A stretch of 64,000 bases of DNA from Tenacibaculum sp. M341 (GCF_004337695.1 NZ_SJXJ01000006.1:1-64000); one strand, 5' to 3'; positions 17,370 through 27,047 are shown, numbered from the stretch's first letter. Notes: generated from the letters alone by a model not told the origin. Program-made: numbers and translations.

Positions 17370-18438
17370 AATAAACTGGTTTTAGTTGTGTTAATAGCTA
17401 CAAAAATAGGGTTATTAACGGTTATCAACAGTAATTAACAATGCTTTTTTTGGGATACTTAATAACCTACTTAAAATAAAGGTTTTATCCTATATTACCG
17501 AATTGTTAAGAACTTATAAGAAGATTCTCATAATATTTTTTGTCTTTCTTACTTTTTTTTACAATACAAGACTTGGGTTGAATTATGCAACTTTTTTTTT
17601 GCTTTTTTAATTATGATTTATCAACAATAAATTTACAGTTTATTTACAATGATTGAATAATAAACTATTCAATAAAATTAGTGAATACCTGTTTATAAGT
17701 TTTGTTAATAACTACACTTAACTACTGATTTACAACACACTTTTAAGTATATAAATTGTTAATTGTATTTAATAACTGACAAATCAAAATTTAAATTCAC
17801 AATTAAATGCCACAAATTAACACGCTATTATAATCAGTATTCTTTTTTTAAATTTTTAAAATCTTTTTTTATTAATAATATAATATGTTGATAAGTGAAA
17901 TTTTGAAATTCTTAAGTTGAGATGAATTTAGATTTATACTTACTGATATAAATGAATAGAACTTATGATTAGAGAATGATTAGTGTAAAAACTTTAAGAG
18001 TGGCTTTTTCTTTTTTAGTAAGTTTTGCGAAAAAATGTTTAAGTATTGCAGTTGATTGTTAAAAACTGTTAGCTTTGCAGAAAAAATTAAAACTGCTGTA
18101 CCAAAGTTTAAAGCTAAATAAGTAAATTTTGTTGAAAGACTGTTTAAAAGTGATTTATTTCTAATAGATATAAAGTACTTTCTTTAGTTTTTAAGTTAAT
18201 TGAAGGTCTTTTTTTGTTTAAAGTAGTGTTGATACTTACAACAGTAACTACTATTCCTATTAAAAAAATAAGAAGAAATGCAATCACTATTTTACGTAAG
18301 TTTTTCAATTTTAACTTGTTTGGTTATATTAAAGACGAATTTTTTATAGATTTGTTACATTTATTTTAAGATTTTTTTAAGAAAAAAAACTAAAGATTAT
18401 TCTTTGTACTTTGGTACAAAACAAATTACATATAATTT
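17370..18438. other. 1.07 kb non-coding AT-rich region between divergent rpiB and rnr; candidate replication origin
   Basis: No credible gene lies here. The left half holds several copies resembling the DnaA box TTATCCACA: TTATTAACG (17412), TTATCAACA (17422), TAATTAACA (17432), TTATCAACA (17618) and TGTTAATAA (17703, other strand). Long A/T runs follow. The region is flanked by genes pointing away from it, and lies about 10-15 kb from parS-like sites, which normally sit near the origin. No exact TTATCCACA was found, so the origin call is a hypothesis. Confidence 0.35.
18046..18077 (+). promoter_or_regulatory. Promoter upstream of rnr
   Basis: TTG at 18046-18048, a 21-bp spacer and TAGCTTTG at 18070-18077 fit the Bacteroidota consensus. 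The implied start is about 355 nt before rnr, so it gives a long leader or a separate small RNA. Confidence 0.45.
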
Positions 18439-20637
18439 ATGCCTAAAAAAAAGAAGATATATAAGAAGAAAGGAAAGGTAATAAAAGACTTAACAAGAAA
18501 GGTTTTTCGAGTTTTAAATGAAGATGGAAGTAAGTCTTTTAGCTATAGAGATATAGCCTCTAAAATTGATGTTAAAGACACAGATGGTAAAAATCAGATA
18601 ATTAAAAAATTAGCAGAACTTGCTGTAAATAAGAAGATTGTAGAAGTTGAAAAAGGAAAGTTTAAAATTAATGCTGAACGTAAATATCATATAGGTACCA
18701 TTGATTTGACTTCTAATGGTAACGGATATTTCATTTGTGATGATTTTGAGTCAGATATTTTTGTGCCTTCAGTAAACCTTAATAAAGCGCTTCAAGATGA
18801 TATTGTTAGAGTATATGTTTATCATAAAAAGAAGAACTCTAAACTTGAAGCTGATGTTGTTGAAATAATAGAACGTACTAAAAGAGAGTATGTTGGTACT
18901 TTACAAATGAATAAAAACTACGGTTTTGTGGTACCAGATAGTCCTAAGATGTATGCTGATATTTTTATTTCTAAAGGAAAATTAGGAGGTGCTGAAAATG
19001 GTGATAAAGTTGTTGCTAAGCTTACAGATTGGCCAGATAGATCTAAAAATCCGTTTGGTAAAGTAATTCAAAGTTTAGGACGACCAGGTGATCATGATAC
19101 TGAAATTCACTCTATTTTATTAGAATATGGATTGCCTTATGAATTTCCTAGACAAGTAGAAAAAGCTGCTGAAAAGCTACCTGTAGCCATCACAGAAGAT
19201 GAAATAGCAAAGCGTAGAGATATGCGTAAAGATTTAACTTTTACAATTGATCCTAAAGATGCTAAAGATTTTGATGATGCATTATCGTTTACAGTACTAG
19301 AGAATGGTAATTATGAGATTGGTGTTCATATTGCTGATGTTTCTCATTATGTTCAGCCAGATACTGTTTTAGATGACGAAGCCTATGATAGAGCAACTTC
19401 TGTTTATTTAGTTGACAGAGTGGTTCCTATGTTACCAGAAATGTTGTCCAACGGAGTTTGTTCATTACGTCCTAATGAAGAAAAGCTAACATTTTCTGCT
19501 GTATTTGAAATGGATGATAAAGCCAATATTATCAATCAATGGTTTGGTAGAACAGTTACATATTCTGATAAACGTTTTGCTTATGAAGAAGCACAAGCAA
19601 TTATTGAAACCAAAGGTAATGTAGTACCACAAGAAGTTTCTTTAACAGGAGAAGCTTACACAGTTGATGATGCTATAGTACAAGCTACCTTAAAATTAGA
19701 TGAATTGGCCAAAAAGATGCGTGGTAAGCGTATGAAATCTGGTGCAATTTCATTTGATAGAGTGGAAGTTAAGTTTAATTTAGATGAAGAAGCAAATCCT
19801 ATTGGAGTTTACTTTAAAGAAGCTAAAGATGCTAATAAATTAATTGAAGAATTCATGTTATTAGCCAATAAAAAAGTAGCTGAATTTATTGGTAGAGCCA
19901 AAGGAGGAAAGCCAACTAATAAAACTTTCGTTTATAGAGTACATGATGAACCAGATGTTGAAAAGTTAGCTTCTTTACAAAATGTTATTAGCAAGTTTGG
20001 TTATAAAATAGATACTCAAACAAGAGAAACTACTTCTGATAGTTTAAATAAGTTATTAAACGATGTAAAAGGTAAAGGAGAGTCTAACTTAGTAGAAACC
20101 TTGGCCATAAGATCTATGAGTAAAGCAGTTTATACTACTCAAAATATTGGTCATTACGGATTAGCTTTTGAATATTACAGTCATTTTACTTCACCAATTC
20201 GTCGTTATCCTGATGTTATGACACATCGTTTATTGCAACGTTATTTAGATGGAGGAAATTCAGCTAAAGTAGAAACATACGAAGAGCGTTGTAAACATTC
20301 TTCAAAAATGGAAGAATTAGCAGCTAAAGCTGAAAGAGATTCTATTAAGTATATGCAAGTTAAGTATATGCAAGATCATCAAGATCAAGAATTTGAAGGT
20401 GTGGTTTCTGGTGTTACTGAATGGGGAATTTATGTAGAAATTCTAAGTAATAAATGCGAAGGAATGGTTAGAATTAGAGATATTAAAGATGATTATTACA
20501 TTTTTGATGAAAAACAATTCGCTGTTGTTGGACAATCTACTAACGCAATTATTCAATTAGGTGATAATGTTGTAGTAAAAGTAAAACATACCGATCTTGA
20601 GCGTAAACACTTAGATTTCGATTTAATTGAACATTAA
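18439..20637 (+). CDS. rnr: Ribonuclease R (3'-5' exoribonuclease)
   Basis: 732 residues. An N-terminal winged-helix region (about 18-80, FSYRDIASKIDVKDTDGK), two cold-shock-like OB folds (about 85-240, with YHIGTIDLTSNGNGYFICDD and YVGTLQMNKNYGFVV), the RNB catalytic domain with the metal-binding TIDPKDAKDFDDALSF, and a C-terminal S1 domain (EFEGVVSGVTEWGIYVEI). It degrades structured RNA. Compared with E. coli RNase R the Lys-rich tail after S1 is missing; a Lys-rich N-terminus (PKKKKIYKKKGKV) is present instead. Confidence 0.95.
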   Translation: MPKKKKIYKKKGKVIKDLTRKVFRVLNEDGSKSFSYRDIASKIDVKDTDGKNQIIKKLAELAVNKKIVEVEKGKFKINAERKYHIGTIDLTSNGNGYFICDDFESDIFVPSVNLNKALQDDIVRVYVYHKKKNSKLEADVVEIIERTKREYVGTLQMNKNYGFVVPDSPKMYADIFISKGKLGGAENGDKVVAKLTDWPDRSKNPFGKVIQSLGRPGDHDTEIHSILLEYGLPYEFPRQVEKAAEKLPVAITEDEIAKRRDMRKDLTFTIDPKDAKDFDDALSFTVLENGNYEIGVHIADVSHYVQPDTVLDDEAYDRATSVYLVDRVVPMLPEMLSNGVCSLRPNEEKLTFSAVFEMDDKANIINQWFGRTVTYSDKRFAYEEAQAIIETKGNVVPQEVSLTGEAYTVDDAIVQATLKLDELAKKMRGKRMKSGAISFDRVEVKFNLDEEANPIGVYFKEAKDANKLIEEFMLLANKKVAEFIGRAKGGKPTNKTFVYRVHDEPDVEKLASLQNVISKFGYKIDTQTRETTSDSLNKLLNDVKGKGESNLVETLAIRSMSKAVYTTQNIGHYGLAFEYYSHFTSPIRRYPDVMTHRLLQRYLDGGNSAKVETYEERCKHSSKMEELAAKAERDSIKYMQVKYMQDHQDQEFEGVVSGVTEWGIYVEILSNKCEGMVRIRDIKDDYYIFDEKQFAVVGQSTNAIIQLGDNVVVKVKHTDLERKHLDFDLIEH

Positions 20638-20707
20638 AATTTAACATCAAAAATATACGAATACACTGTATAAAAAGTTTTTATATATATCACCTAAGTA
20701 GATTAAA

Positions 20708-21388
20708 ATGAAAAAAGTACTTTTATTAACAGTTTGTTTGTACTCTTTTGTTTGTTTATCTCAAACCACTATTACTAGAACTTTAGGAGATTTTGATATC
20801 TTAAAAGTATATAGTGGTATTGATATTAAGTTAATTAAGTCAGATAAACAAGAATTAGTAATAACAGGAGAGAAGTCTGATAAAGTAAAAATCAAAGAAA
20901 AAAATAAAACACTAAAAATTAAATTATCTTTTCCAGAAACTATGGCTGATGGTAAAGTAAAAGCTGTTTTATATTTTAACAAAGATATTGCTGTTATTGA
21001 TGTAAATGAAGGTGTATCAATTTCTAGTGAAGATCAATTCATTCAAAATCATATAGAAATAAAAGCCCAAGAAGGCGCTTTTGCCGATTTAGATGTAGAT
21101 ACCAAACATTTAACTGTAAAGGCTTCTTCTGGTGGAATTATCAGACTAAGAGGTAAAGCAAAAAACCAGACTGTTAACGTTGATTTAGCAGCTACTTATC
21201 ACGGTTATAAATTAGTTGTTGATAACATGTCAACAATTAAAGCTGGTTCTGGTGCAAAAGCAGAAGTTCATTCAGGTGAAACATTAAATGCTAAAGTAAG
21301 TTTTGGTGGTACGATACTTTACAAAGGGCAGCCTGAAGTTATAGATGAAAAAAAGGTAATTGGTGGTGCTATTGAAGATAGAAACTAA
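20708..21388 (+). CDS. DUF2807 (GIN-domain) secreted beta-helix protein
   Basis: 226 residues with a signal peptide ending CLSQ. The rest is a repetitive beta pattern (FDILKVYSGIDIKLIKSDKQ, VDVDTKHLTVKASSGG-like turns, GSGAKAEVHSGETLNAKVSFGG) typical of the DUF2807 head domain, which folds as a beta-helix and is common in Bacteroidota envelopes. Function unknown; adhesion has been proposed for the family. It follows rnr by 70 bp. Confidence 0.85.
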   Translation: MKKVLLLTVCLYSFVCLSQTTITRTLGDFDILKVYSGIDIKLIKSDKQELVITGEKSDKVKIKEKNKTLKIKLSFPETMADGKVKAVLYFNKDIAVIDVNEGVSISSEDQFIQNHIEIKAQEGAFADLDVDTKHLTVKASSGGIIRLRGKAKNQTVNVDLAATYHGYKLVVDNMSTIKAGSGAKAEVHSGETLNAKVSFGGTILYKGQPEVIDEKKVIGGAIEDRN

Positions 21389-21399
21389 GATTGTTTTTA

Positions 21400-21407
21400 T
21401 ATCTTTG
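21400..21407 (+). promoter_or_regulatory. -7 promoter element of tatA
   Basis: TATCTTTG matches TAnnTTTG and lies 19 bp before the tatA ATG. A TTG at 21372 is 25 bp upstream, slightly too far. Confidence 0.4.
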
Positions 21408-21426
21408 TAACATAAAATTTTGAATA

Positions 21427-21606
21427 ATGAATGCATTAACAATATTTCTTGGATTTGTAGGACCTTGGCAAATTGCGGTTATCGTAATTTTAGTAGTTTT
21501 ATTATTTGGTGGTAAAAAAATTCCTGAATTAATGAGAGGTTTAGGAACTGGAATCAAAGAATTCAAAGACGCAACTAAAGAAGAAGATCAAGAAGAAAAG
21601 AAATAA
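21427..21606 (+). CDS. tatA: Sec-independent protein translocase subunit TatA
   Basis: 59 residues, short but complete. One membrane helix (PWQIAVIVILVVLLFGGKKIPELM) is followed by the amphipathic helix RGLGTGIKEFKDA and an acidic/basic tail, the full TatA layout with the family FGGKKIPEL hinge. TatA forms the pore-like assembly that exports folded proteins with twin-arginine signals, together with TatC, which is not in this window. Shorter than E. coli TatA (89), as is usual in Bacteroidota. Confidence 0.92.
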   Translation: MNALTIFLGFVGPWQIAVIVILVVLLFGGKKIPELMRGLGTGIKEFKDATKEEDQEEKK

Positions 21607-21626
21607 TTCAAGAAAGATCATATAAT

Positions 21627-21660
21627 CAAAAGCTCGTAATATTTTATTATGAGCTTTTTT
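21627..21660. terminator. Bidirectional terminator between tatA and the LytTR regulator
   Basis: Inverted repeat AAAAGCTC-G-TAATA / TATTA-T-GAGCTTTT with a TTTT loop, followed by seven T on the plus strand. It ends at the stop codon of the convergent regulator. Confidence 0.85.
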
Positions 21661-22340
21661 TAGTTTAGTAACTCAGCTATTACTTCTTTCTTTAAACGAA
21701 CACTAATAGGTATTTTATGCCCTTTTATACATATTTGATTACCTATAATCTCATTTACTTTTTTCTTAGCTATTACATACGATTTATGAGTTTGAATAAA
21801 TTCAGAATTTGGTAAAGAATCTAACATTTGCTTTAAAGTAGAATGGCTAATAATAGTTTCTTCACTAGTAATTATTTTCACATAGTTTTGCATCGATTCA
21901 ATAAATAAAATATCATCAGTATTAATTTTTTTAATTGAATTGGCAGTTTTGATAAACAAGTTTTCATCTGTTGACTCTTTATTCAACAATCGTTCTGCTT
22001 TATTAACAGCCTGAAAAAATCTTTCAAAAGATATTGGTTTCAATAAATAGTCGATCACTTCAAAATCGAAGCTTTCTAAGGCATGTTCAGCATATGCACT
22101 AGTAATTACTACCAATGGAGAGTTTTTTAATGTTTTAAGCCATTCTAATCCTGTTAACAATGGCATGTTAATATCTAAAAATATTAAATCAATTACATTA
22201 GATTGTAAATATTCATTAGCTATAATGGCGTTTTTACATAATGCTATTACGTGTATAGAAGGTATTTGATCGCAGTATTCTTTGATACCTTCTCTTGCAA
22301 TTGGTTCGTCATCAACTATTAAACAATTTATTTTTTTCAA
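21660..22340 (-). CDS. LytTR-family response regulator
   Basis: 226 residues. Receiver domain with acidic pair DDEP at 10-13, phosphoacceptor Asp56 in LIFLDINMP, and Lys in LLKPIS. LytTR DNA-binding domain from about residue 130 (ILFIESMQNYVKIITSEE, FIQTHKSYVIAKKKVNEI). Its ATG overlaps the end of the histidine-kinase gene by 4 bp (ATGA), so kinase and regulator form one system. Confidence 0.93.
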   Translation of the reverse strand: MKKINCLIVDDEPIAREGIKEYCDQIPSIHVIALCKNAIIANEYLQSNVIDLIFLDINMPLLTGLEWLKTLKNSPLVVITSAYAEHALESFDFEVIDYLLKPISFERFFQAVNKAERLLNKESTDENLFIKTANSIKKINTDDILFIESMQNYVKIITSEETIISHSTLKQMLDSLPNSEFIQTHKSYVIAKKKVNEIIGNQICIKGHKIPISVRLKKEVIAELLN

Positions 22341-23371
22341 TTTAATTCAATTTCAAGGGTTACTAAATATTTGTCATCTGTAGAATTAATGTTTAATAAA
22401 TGTTTTTTTTGATACATTAACTCTAGTCTTTTCCTCACATTTTTTAAGCCAATGCCTCCACTCTTTTCTTTGTAAATAATAGGATCTTTTGTGTTTTCAA
22501 CATTTAAGTTTAAAATATTGTTTTCTTCTTTTATTTGAATTGAAATATTATTGTTTGCCGCATCAACATGATTACTTACGTATTTAAAAGCATTTTCAAT
22601 AAAAGGAATTAATAACAATGGCATTATAAAACTATTTTCATTTTGTACATCAATAGAAAAATTTAAATTGATATCAGAACCTTTTCTTATTTGTTCTATG
22701 CTTACATACTCTTTTATATACTTTAACTCTTTATGTAATTCTATTTTGTTACCATTACTTTCATATAATTGATAACGTAATAAATTAGAGAACTTTAACA
22801 ATGTGTTTTTAGCACTAACGTCATTTTTACCTATTAAGTGATAAATACTATTGATTCCATTAAATAAAAAATGTGGATTTAATTGCGCTTTTAAGTACTT
22901 TGATTCGGCCTTATGATTCTCAACTAATAATTCTTGTTTTATTCTCTCAGATTTGATGTATTCCTGTTGAAATCGATAATAAAAACCTACAATAAAATAT
23001 ATAAAGTGAAAAATAGCATTATGATAAAACCACATAATAGCTGCAACAAATAGTGGGAAATCATAAATTTTATATGTGGTTGCTAATTGTACATCTAAAA
23101 ATGTTTCTATAGTATTTATAACTAAAAAGATACCAATAGAAAACATCCAAAATGCAGTTTTTTTGTTTTGAATGTAAAATTTAGGAACCAACCAAAATAT
23201 TTGAATGTAAAATAAAAAAGCATTAAAAAACATACCATAGAGGTATGCTTTCTTTAGTAAGTTATGTTCCTCACCAAATCCATTCCAATTTAAACTACCA
23301 GAACTCACATAATAATAGTTTATTAACCAGAATAATAAGTGTAATATGATTAAGAGAATTCTTTTCTTCAT
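22337..23371 (-). CDS. LytS-type sensor histidine kinase (His_kinase family)
   Basis: 344 residues. Four hydrophobic helices in the first 135 residues, a short coiled coil, then the family motif LKAQLNPHFLFNGINSIYHL with phosphoacceptor His167, and an HATPase domain with FIENAFKYVSNH and SGGIGLKNVRKRLELMY. It phosphorylates the LytTR regulator encoded directly downstream. Its own ATG overlaps the stop of the serine-hydrolase gene by one base. Confidence 0.93.
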   Translation of the reverse strand: MKKRILLIILHLLFWLINYYYVSSGSLNWNGFGEEHNLLKKAYLYGMFFNAFLFYIQIFWLVPKFYIQNKKTAFWMFSIGIFLVINTIETFLDVQLATTYKIYDFPLFVAAIMWFYHNAIFHFIYFIVGFYYRFQQEYIKSERIKQELLVENHKAESKYLKAQLNPHFLFNGINSIYHLIGKNDVSAKNTLLKFSNLLRYQLYESNGNKIELHKELKYIKEYVSIEQIRKGSDINLNFSIDVQNENSFIMPLLLIPFIENAFKYVSNHVDAANNNISIQIKEENNILNLNVENTKDPIIYKEKSGGIGLKNVRKRLELMYQKKHLLNINSTDDKYLVTLEIELN

Positions 23372-24444
23372 TATTTCATTAATTTCTTAAAGATAGAAAA
23401 ACATAAATTATCAACACCGTCAGCATTTTCATGAAAAGCAGAAATATTTGATAGTACTAATACTGCTTTTTTGGTTTCTTTATGAAATACCAAACAAGAT
23501 CTATAACCACCAGTTCCACCATTGTGCCAACAAAATTGTTGCTTTCCATTGTCAATAATTTGCCAACCTAGGCCAATTTTAGCCATTTTATTAACTTTAA
23601 ATGTCTCTTTTAATGGTAATGTATAATCCGGATCATTTTCGAAGTTCTTACGTATGAATTTCTCCATATCAACAATAGTTGACTTTATTCCCCCTGCTCC
23701 TACCAAAGCATTTGTAAAATCCCAATTACTAGTAACAACCCCTTCTTCATTTAATCCTTTAACTAATTTAGTTGTATTTAAAATTTTAGTTGAAGATTGT
23801 GTCATTGAAAGAGGTTTAAAAATAACATCCTTTACAAGTTGTTCATAGCTTTTTCCCACTTTTTTTGTTAATACATATCCTAATAATCCCATTCCTAGGT
23901 TAGAATATTCACTCCTCTCACCTACTTTAAAAGTATATTCTATTTTAGTCTTTAAATACTCTTTTAAATCATTTTCTGTATAATTTGAATATGGATTATC
24001 TGGAGTTAATTCCATTTGTTTATAAATGTTTGTAGGCAATGGTGGAAAACCAGCACTGTGATTGGTTAGATTAGTTAAAGTAATAGCATTTCCATTAGTA
24101 ATAGGAAAACTAAAATTACTTTGTAAAGATTCATTTAAACTACTTTTACCCTCATTAACAGAATTAGCTAATAATATGTTTGTAAATACTTTTGTAATAG
24201 ATCCTATTTCAAAAATATGATCACTGTTATTTACTTCATTTACAGTATTTAATTCTTTTTTAAAACCTACATACTCAGATTTGTCATTATCAATAATTAA
24301 TACTGATATCTCATTATTTTGATCATAATTATTTATAAATGACTTTATATCAGTTTTATAGTTTGTTTGATTAGCTGTTTGAGAATTTAGATAACCTATA
24401 CTAGCAATACATACTGCGCTTAATAATTGTTTATAAAATTTCAT
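23371..24444 (-). CDS. Serine hydrolase, class C beta-lactamase / PBP4-like family
   Basis: 357 residues with a signal peptide ending near LNSQ. Catalytic motif SxxK is SITK at 82-85, the second motif is YSN at 180-182 and the third is HNGG (in CWHNGGTGGYRS). These enzymes act on beta-lactams, cell-wall peptides or esters; the true substrate is not predictable. It is the first gene of an operon with a LytS/LytR pair, so hydrolase and sensor may respond to the same wall-related signal. Confidence 0.85.
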   Translation of the reverse strand: MKFYKQLLSAVCIASIGYLNSQTANQTNYKTDIKSFINNYDQNNEISVLIIDNDKSEYVGFKKELNTVNEVNNSDHIFEIGSITKVFTNILLANSVNEGKSSLNESLQSNFSFPITNGNAITLTNLTNHSAGFPPLPTNIYKQMELTPDNPYSNYTENDLKEYLKTKIEYTFKVGERSEYSNLGMGLLGYVLTKKVGKSYEQLVKDVIFKPLSMTQSSTKILNTTKLVKGLNEEGVVTSNWDFTNALVGAGGIKSTIVDMEKFIRKNFENDPDYTLPLKETFKVNKMAKIGLGWQIIDNGKQQFCWHNGGTGGYRSCLVFHKETKKAVLVLSNISAFHENADGVDNLCFSIFKKLMK

Positions 24445-24533
24445 TCCTTTTTTTTTAGTTATTTCAAAGGAACAAATAGAATATTAACAATTTAAATTTG
24501 TTTGATGAACGTTAAACATTAGTTGATAAACGT

Positions 24534-24564
24534 AAAAAAACCAGAAGCAATGCTCCTGGTTTTT
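24534..24564 (-). terminator. Rho-independent terminator of the band-7 gene
   Basis: Stem CCAG-AGC / GCT-CTGG with one mismatch, and an A-run on the plus strand that gives a U-tract leftwards. Confidence 0.7.
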
Positions 24565-24592
24565 GTTTATTTACATGATTTTCAGAAAGTTT

Positions 24593-25528
24593 TTATCCTA
24601 AATCATCGTTCTTCTTATTCTTCGTTTTTTTCATTGCTTCACCTATTTGATTACTAGCTGTAAAACTAGCTACCATATCATTTAGCATTTGACTACCTGC
24701 TTGAGGTGAATTAGGTAATAAAATTAAGTTACTGTTAGTTTCTTGTCCAATAGACTGTAACGTATCATAATGTTGAGTTACAACTATTAAAGCTGATGCT
24801 TCTTGACTATTGATACCTACTTTATTTAAAACTTCTACAGATTCTTCTAAACCACGTGCAATTTCACGTCTTTGATCAGCAATACCTTGTCCTTGTAAAC
24901 GCTTACTCTCAGCTTCTGCTTTTGCTTTCTCTACAATTAAAATACGTTGTGCATCTCCTTCAAATTGAGCTGCTACTTTTTCTCTTTCAGCAGCGTTAAT
25001 ACGGTTCATAGCCTCTTTCACTTGTGCATCAGGATCTATATCTGTTACTAATGTTTTAATAATATCATAACCGTAAGTCATCATTGCTTCATTTAATTCT
25101 GTTTTAACAGCAATTGCAATGTCATCTTTTTTAACGAATACATCATCTAACTTCATTTTAGGTACTTCAGCACGTACTACATCAAATACATAAGATGTAA
25201 TTTGATCGTGTGGATAATCTAGCTTATAAAACGCTTCATATACTTTATCTTTTATTACTTTGTATTGTACAGAAACCTTTAATTTAACGAATACATCGTC
25301 TAAAGTTTTTGTTTCTACAATAACATCTAATTGTTGAATTTTAAGGCTTAATTTACCTGCTATTCTATCTACTAAAGGAATTTTTAATTGTAAACCTGAG
25401 TGACGAATACTTTGGAATTTACCAAATCGCTCTACAACAGCAGCGCTTTGTTGCTTTACAATGAAGAAAGCAGATATCAATACTATTATTGAGAAGAAAA
25501 TTAAAGGTATAATAATTTGTAGTGGCAT
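24593..25528 (-). CDS. SPFH/band-7 (stomatin-like, slipin) membrane protein
   Basis: 311 residues. One N-terminal helix (IIIPLIFFSIIVLISAFFIV), then the SPFH domain (VVERFGKFQSIRHSGLQLKIPLVD, QLDVIVETKTLDDVFVKLKVS), then a long Ala/Glu-rich helix (EAMNRINAAEREKVAAQFEG, KAKAEAESKRLQGQGIADQR). Such proteins form large oligomeric cages at the membrane and are linked to protease control. The residue pattern is closest to the eukaryote-like HIR/prohibitin branch. Confidence 0.9.
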   Translation of the reverse strand: MPLQIIIPLIFFSIIVLISAFFIVKQQSAAVVERFGKFQSIRHSGLQLKIPLVDRIAGKLSLKIQQLDVIVETKTLDDVFVKLKVSVQYKVIKDKVYEAFYKLDYPHDQITSYVFDVVRAEVPKMKLDDVFVKKDDIAIAVKTELNEAMMTYGYDIIKTLVTDIDPDAQVKEAMNRINAAEREKVAAQFEGDAQRILIVEKAKAEAESKRLQGQGIADQRREIARGLEESVEVLNKVGINSQEASALIVVTQHYDTLQSIGQETNSNLILLPNSPQAGSQMLNDMVASFTASNQIGEAMKKTKNKKNDDLG

Positions 25529-25643
25529 AGTTAAATTTTTTTGTTGATAATATTATAAATATACTATTTATTGTTACTTATATGACGCAATTTTTTTTAT
25601 TTGTTACAAATAGTAGTAATTTTATCTTAACAAACTATTTTAC

Positions 25644-26042
25644 ATGGAACTTTTACAAAAGAACATAACAGAAATTTTAATTCTACTTTTTCTAACAGTC
25701 ACTTTTTTACAATCAGGTATTGATAAAGTTTCTGATTGGAAAGGAAATTTATCATTTATTAAAGATCACTTTAAAAATTCACCTTTAAAAAATATGGTTC
25801 CACTTTTGTTGGCAATTATTTTAGTAATTGAAATTTTGGCAGGTGCTTTTATGTTTGTTGGTATTTTCAATTTAATAACAACAGGAGAAAAAAGTTTAGC
25901 TTTATTAGGAACAGAACTTTCTGCTTTAACTTTAATTTTTTTATTAATTGGTCAAAGACTAGCAAAAGATTATGCAGGAGCAATGACACTTGCTGTTTAC
26001 TTCATAATTACAATTTTTGGTGTATTTTTATTAAATAGCTAA
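25644..26042 (+). CDS. DoxX-like integral membrane protein
   Basis: 132 residues with four hydrophobic helices. The first ends in QSGIDKVSDWKGNLSFIKDHF, typical of DoxX-like proteins in which this loop is the most conserved segment. Role in the cell unknown; some relatives interact with thioredoxin-like proteins or quinone oxidases. Divergent from the band-7 gene. Confidence 0.7.
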   Translation: MELLQKNITEILILLFLTVTFLQSGIDKVSDWKGNLSFIKDHFKNSPLKNMVPLLLAIILVIEILAGAFMFVGIFNLITTGEKSLALLGTELSALTLIFLLIGQRLAKDYAGAMTLAVYFIITIFGVFLLNS

Positions 26043-26081
26043 ATCTTATATTTAATTATTTGTAAATAATATTTATTTATT

Positions 26082-26119
26082 AAAAAACCTCTTAAAATAT
26101 CGTTTTTAAGAGGTTTTTA
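26082..26119 (+). terminator. Rho-independent terminator after the DoxX-like gene
   Basis: Stem AAACCTCTTAAAA / TTTTAAGAGGTTT with a short loop, flanked by A- and T-runs. Confidence 0.85.
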
Positions 26120-26184
26120 ATTTTAATCAAGGTATTTGTATGTTTTTAGTTTTATATATCTTTAAAATTGTGTTAAAATAAGTT

Positions 26185-27036
26185 TTACATGTTTTTTATG
26201 ATGTAAATAAGAGAAGAATACTCTTTACTATTCATAGCTTTTAAATTTGATGTTAAACCAGTAAAAAAAGCTTTTATAAAATTATTTTTTCCATTTTTAT
26301 ATTTTTCAGATAAAATTGAAACATAATATGAATCGAATTTCATCGGTAATATTTTTTCTACTTTCATATTAATATCTGAAAATAATTGAGAGATTGATTT
26401 TTTAGAAAAATGCCATATGTGTCTAGGAACATCATAAGCAGCCCAAAAATTTTTATAATGGTTAGCATCATAACTTTTAAAGTTAGGAACTGCTATTACC
26501 AGTACTCCATCTTTCTTTAATAATTTTTTTAATGCTTTAATGTACTCATTTAAATTAGGTATATGTTCTAACACATGCCACATTGTTATAACATCGTATT
26601 TTTCTTCTTTTATTTCTTCTATTGAGCTCAGTAAAACTAATTCTTTAGTTGAAGCAATTTCCTTTGCTTTTTTTGATGGCTCTACTCCCACTACATTCCA
26701 ATTATTCTTTTTACAAAAATTAATAAAATCACCAGTACCAGCTCCAATGTCTAATAGTGTTTTCTCATTTGTATGAAATGAATTAATTAGTTTTAGTTTT
26801 TTCTTTATAGTGTAATTTTTTACTAATTGATATACCTTATCTATAATTGTTTTTTTACTATCAGTATGTGAAATATAATCTTCACTCTCATAATAAGAAC
26901 TTAGGTCGTCTGGTATAGGATCTGTATATAATAAATCATATTCTTTATTATGATAAATTTTAAACTCTTTATTACTTACCGTATAATCTATTGCTTTGGT
27001 GTATAAAGTTTTTTTGTCTCTTAATTTTTTCTCCAT
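26185..27036 (-). CDS. Class I SAM-dependent methyltransferase
   Basis: 283 residues. SAM motif I is TLLDIGAGTGDFINFCKK, followed by NVVGVEPSKKAKEIA and the post-II motif VITMWHVLEHIPNL, with VLVIAVPNFKSYDANHYK after it. This resembles the UbiG/cyclopropane-like group often used on lipids or glycans, but the substrate is unknown. The N-terminal part (VSNKEFKIYHNKEYDLLYTD) looks like a short zinc-finger-like segment that has lost its Cys. A parS-like site lies 12 bp upstream of its ATG. Confidence 0.8.
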   Translation of the reverse strand: MEKKLRDKKTLYTKAIDYTVSNKEFKIYHNKEYDLLYTDPIPDDLSSYYESEDYISHTDSKKTIIDKVYQLVKNYTIKKKLKLINSFHTNEKTLLDIGAGTGDFINFCKKNNWNVVGVEPSKKAKEIASTKELVLLSSIEEIKEEKYDVITMWHVLEHIPNLNEYIKALKKLLKKDGVLVIAVPNFKSYDANHYKNFWAAYDVPRHIWHFSKKSISQLFSDINMKVEKILPMKFDSYYVSILSEKYKNGKNNFIKAFFTGLTSNLKAMNSKEYSSLIYIIKNM

Positions 27037-27047
27037 TTATTATTTAC

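Noticed and set aside
18084..18215. Small RNA ending in GGTCTTTTTTT upstream of rnr
   Set aside because: The possible terminator stem is only four to five pairs across a long loop, so this may simply be the rnr leader.
21369..21566. 65-codon frame on the minus strand opposite tatA
   Set aside because: Antisense shadow of tatA, whose plus-strand protein has all TatA features.
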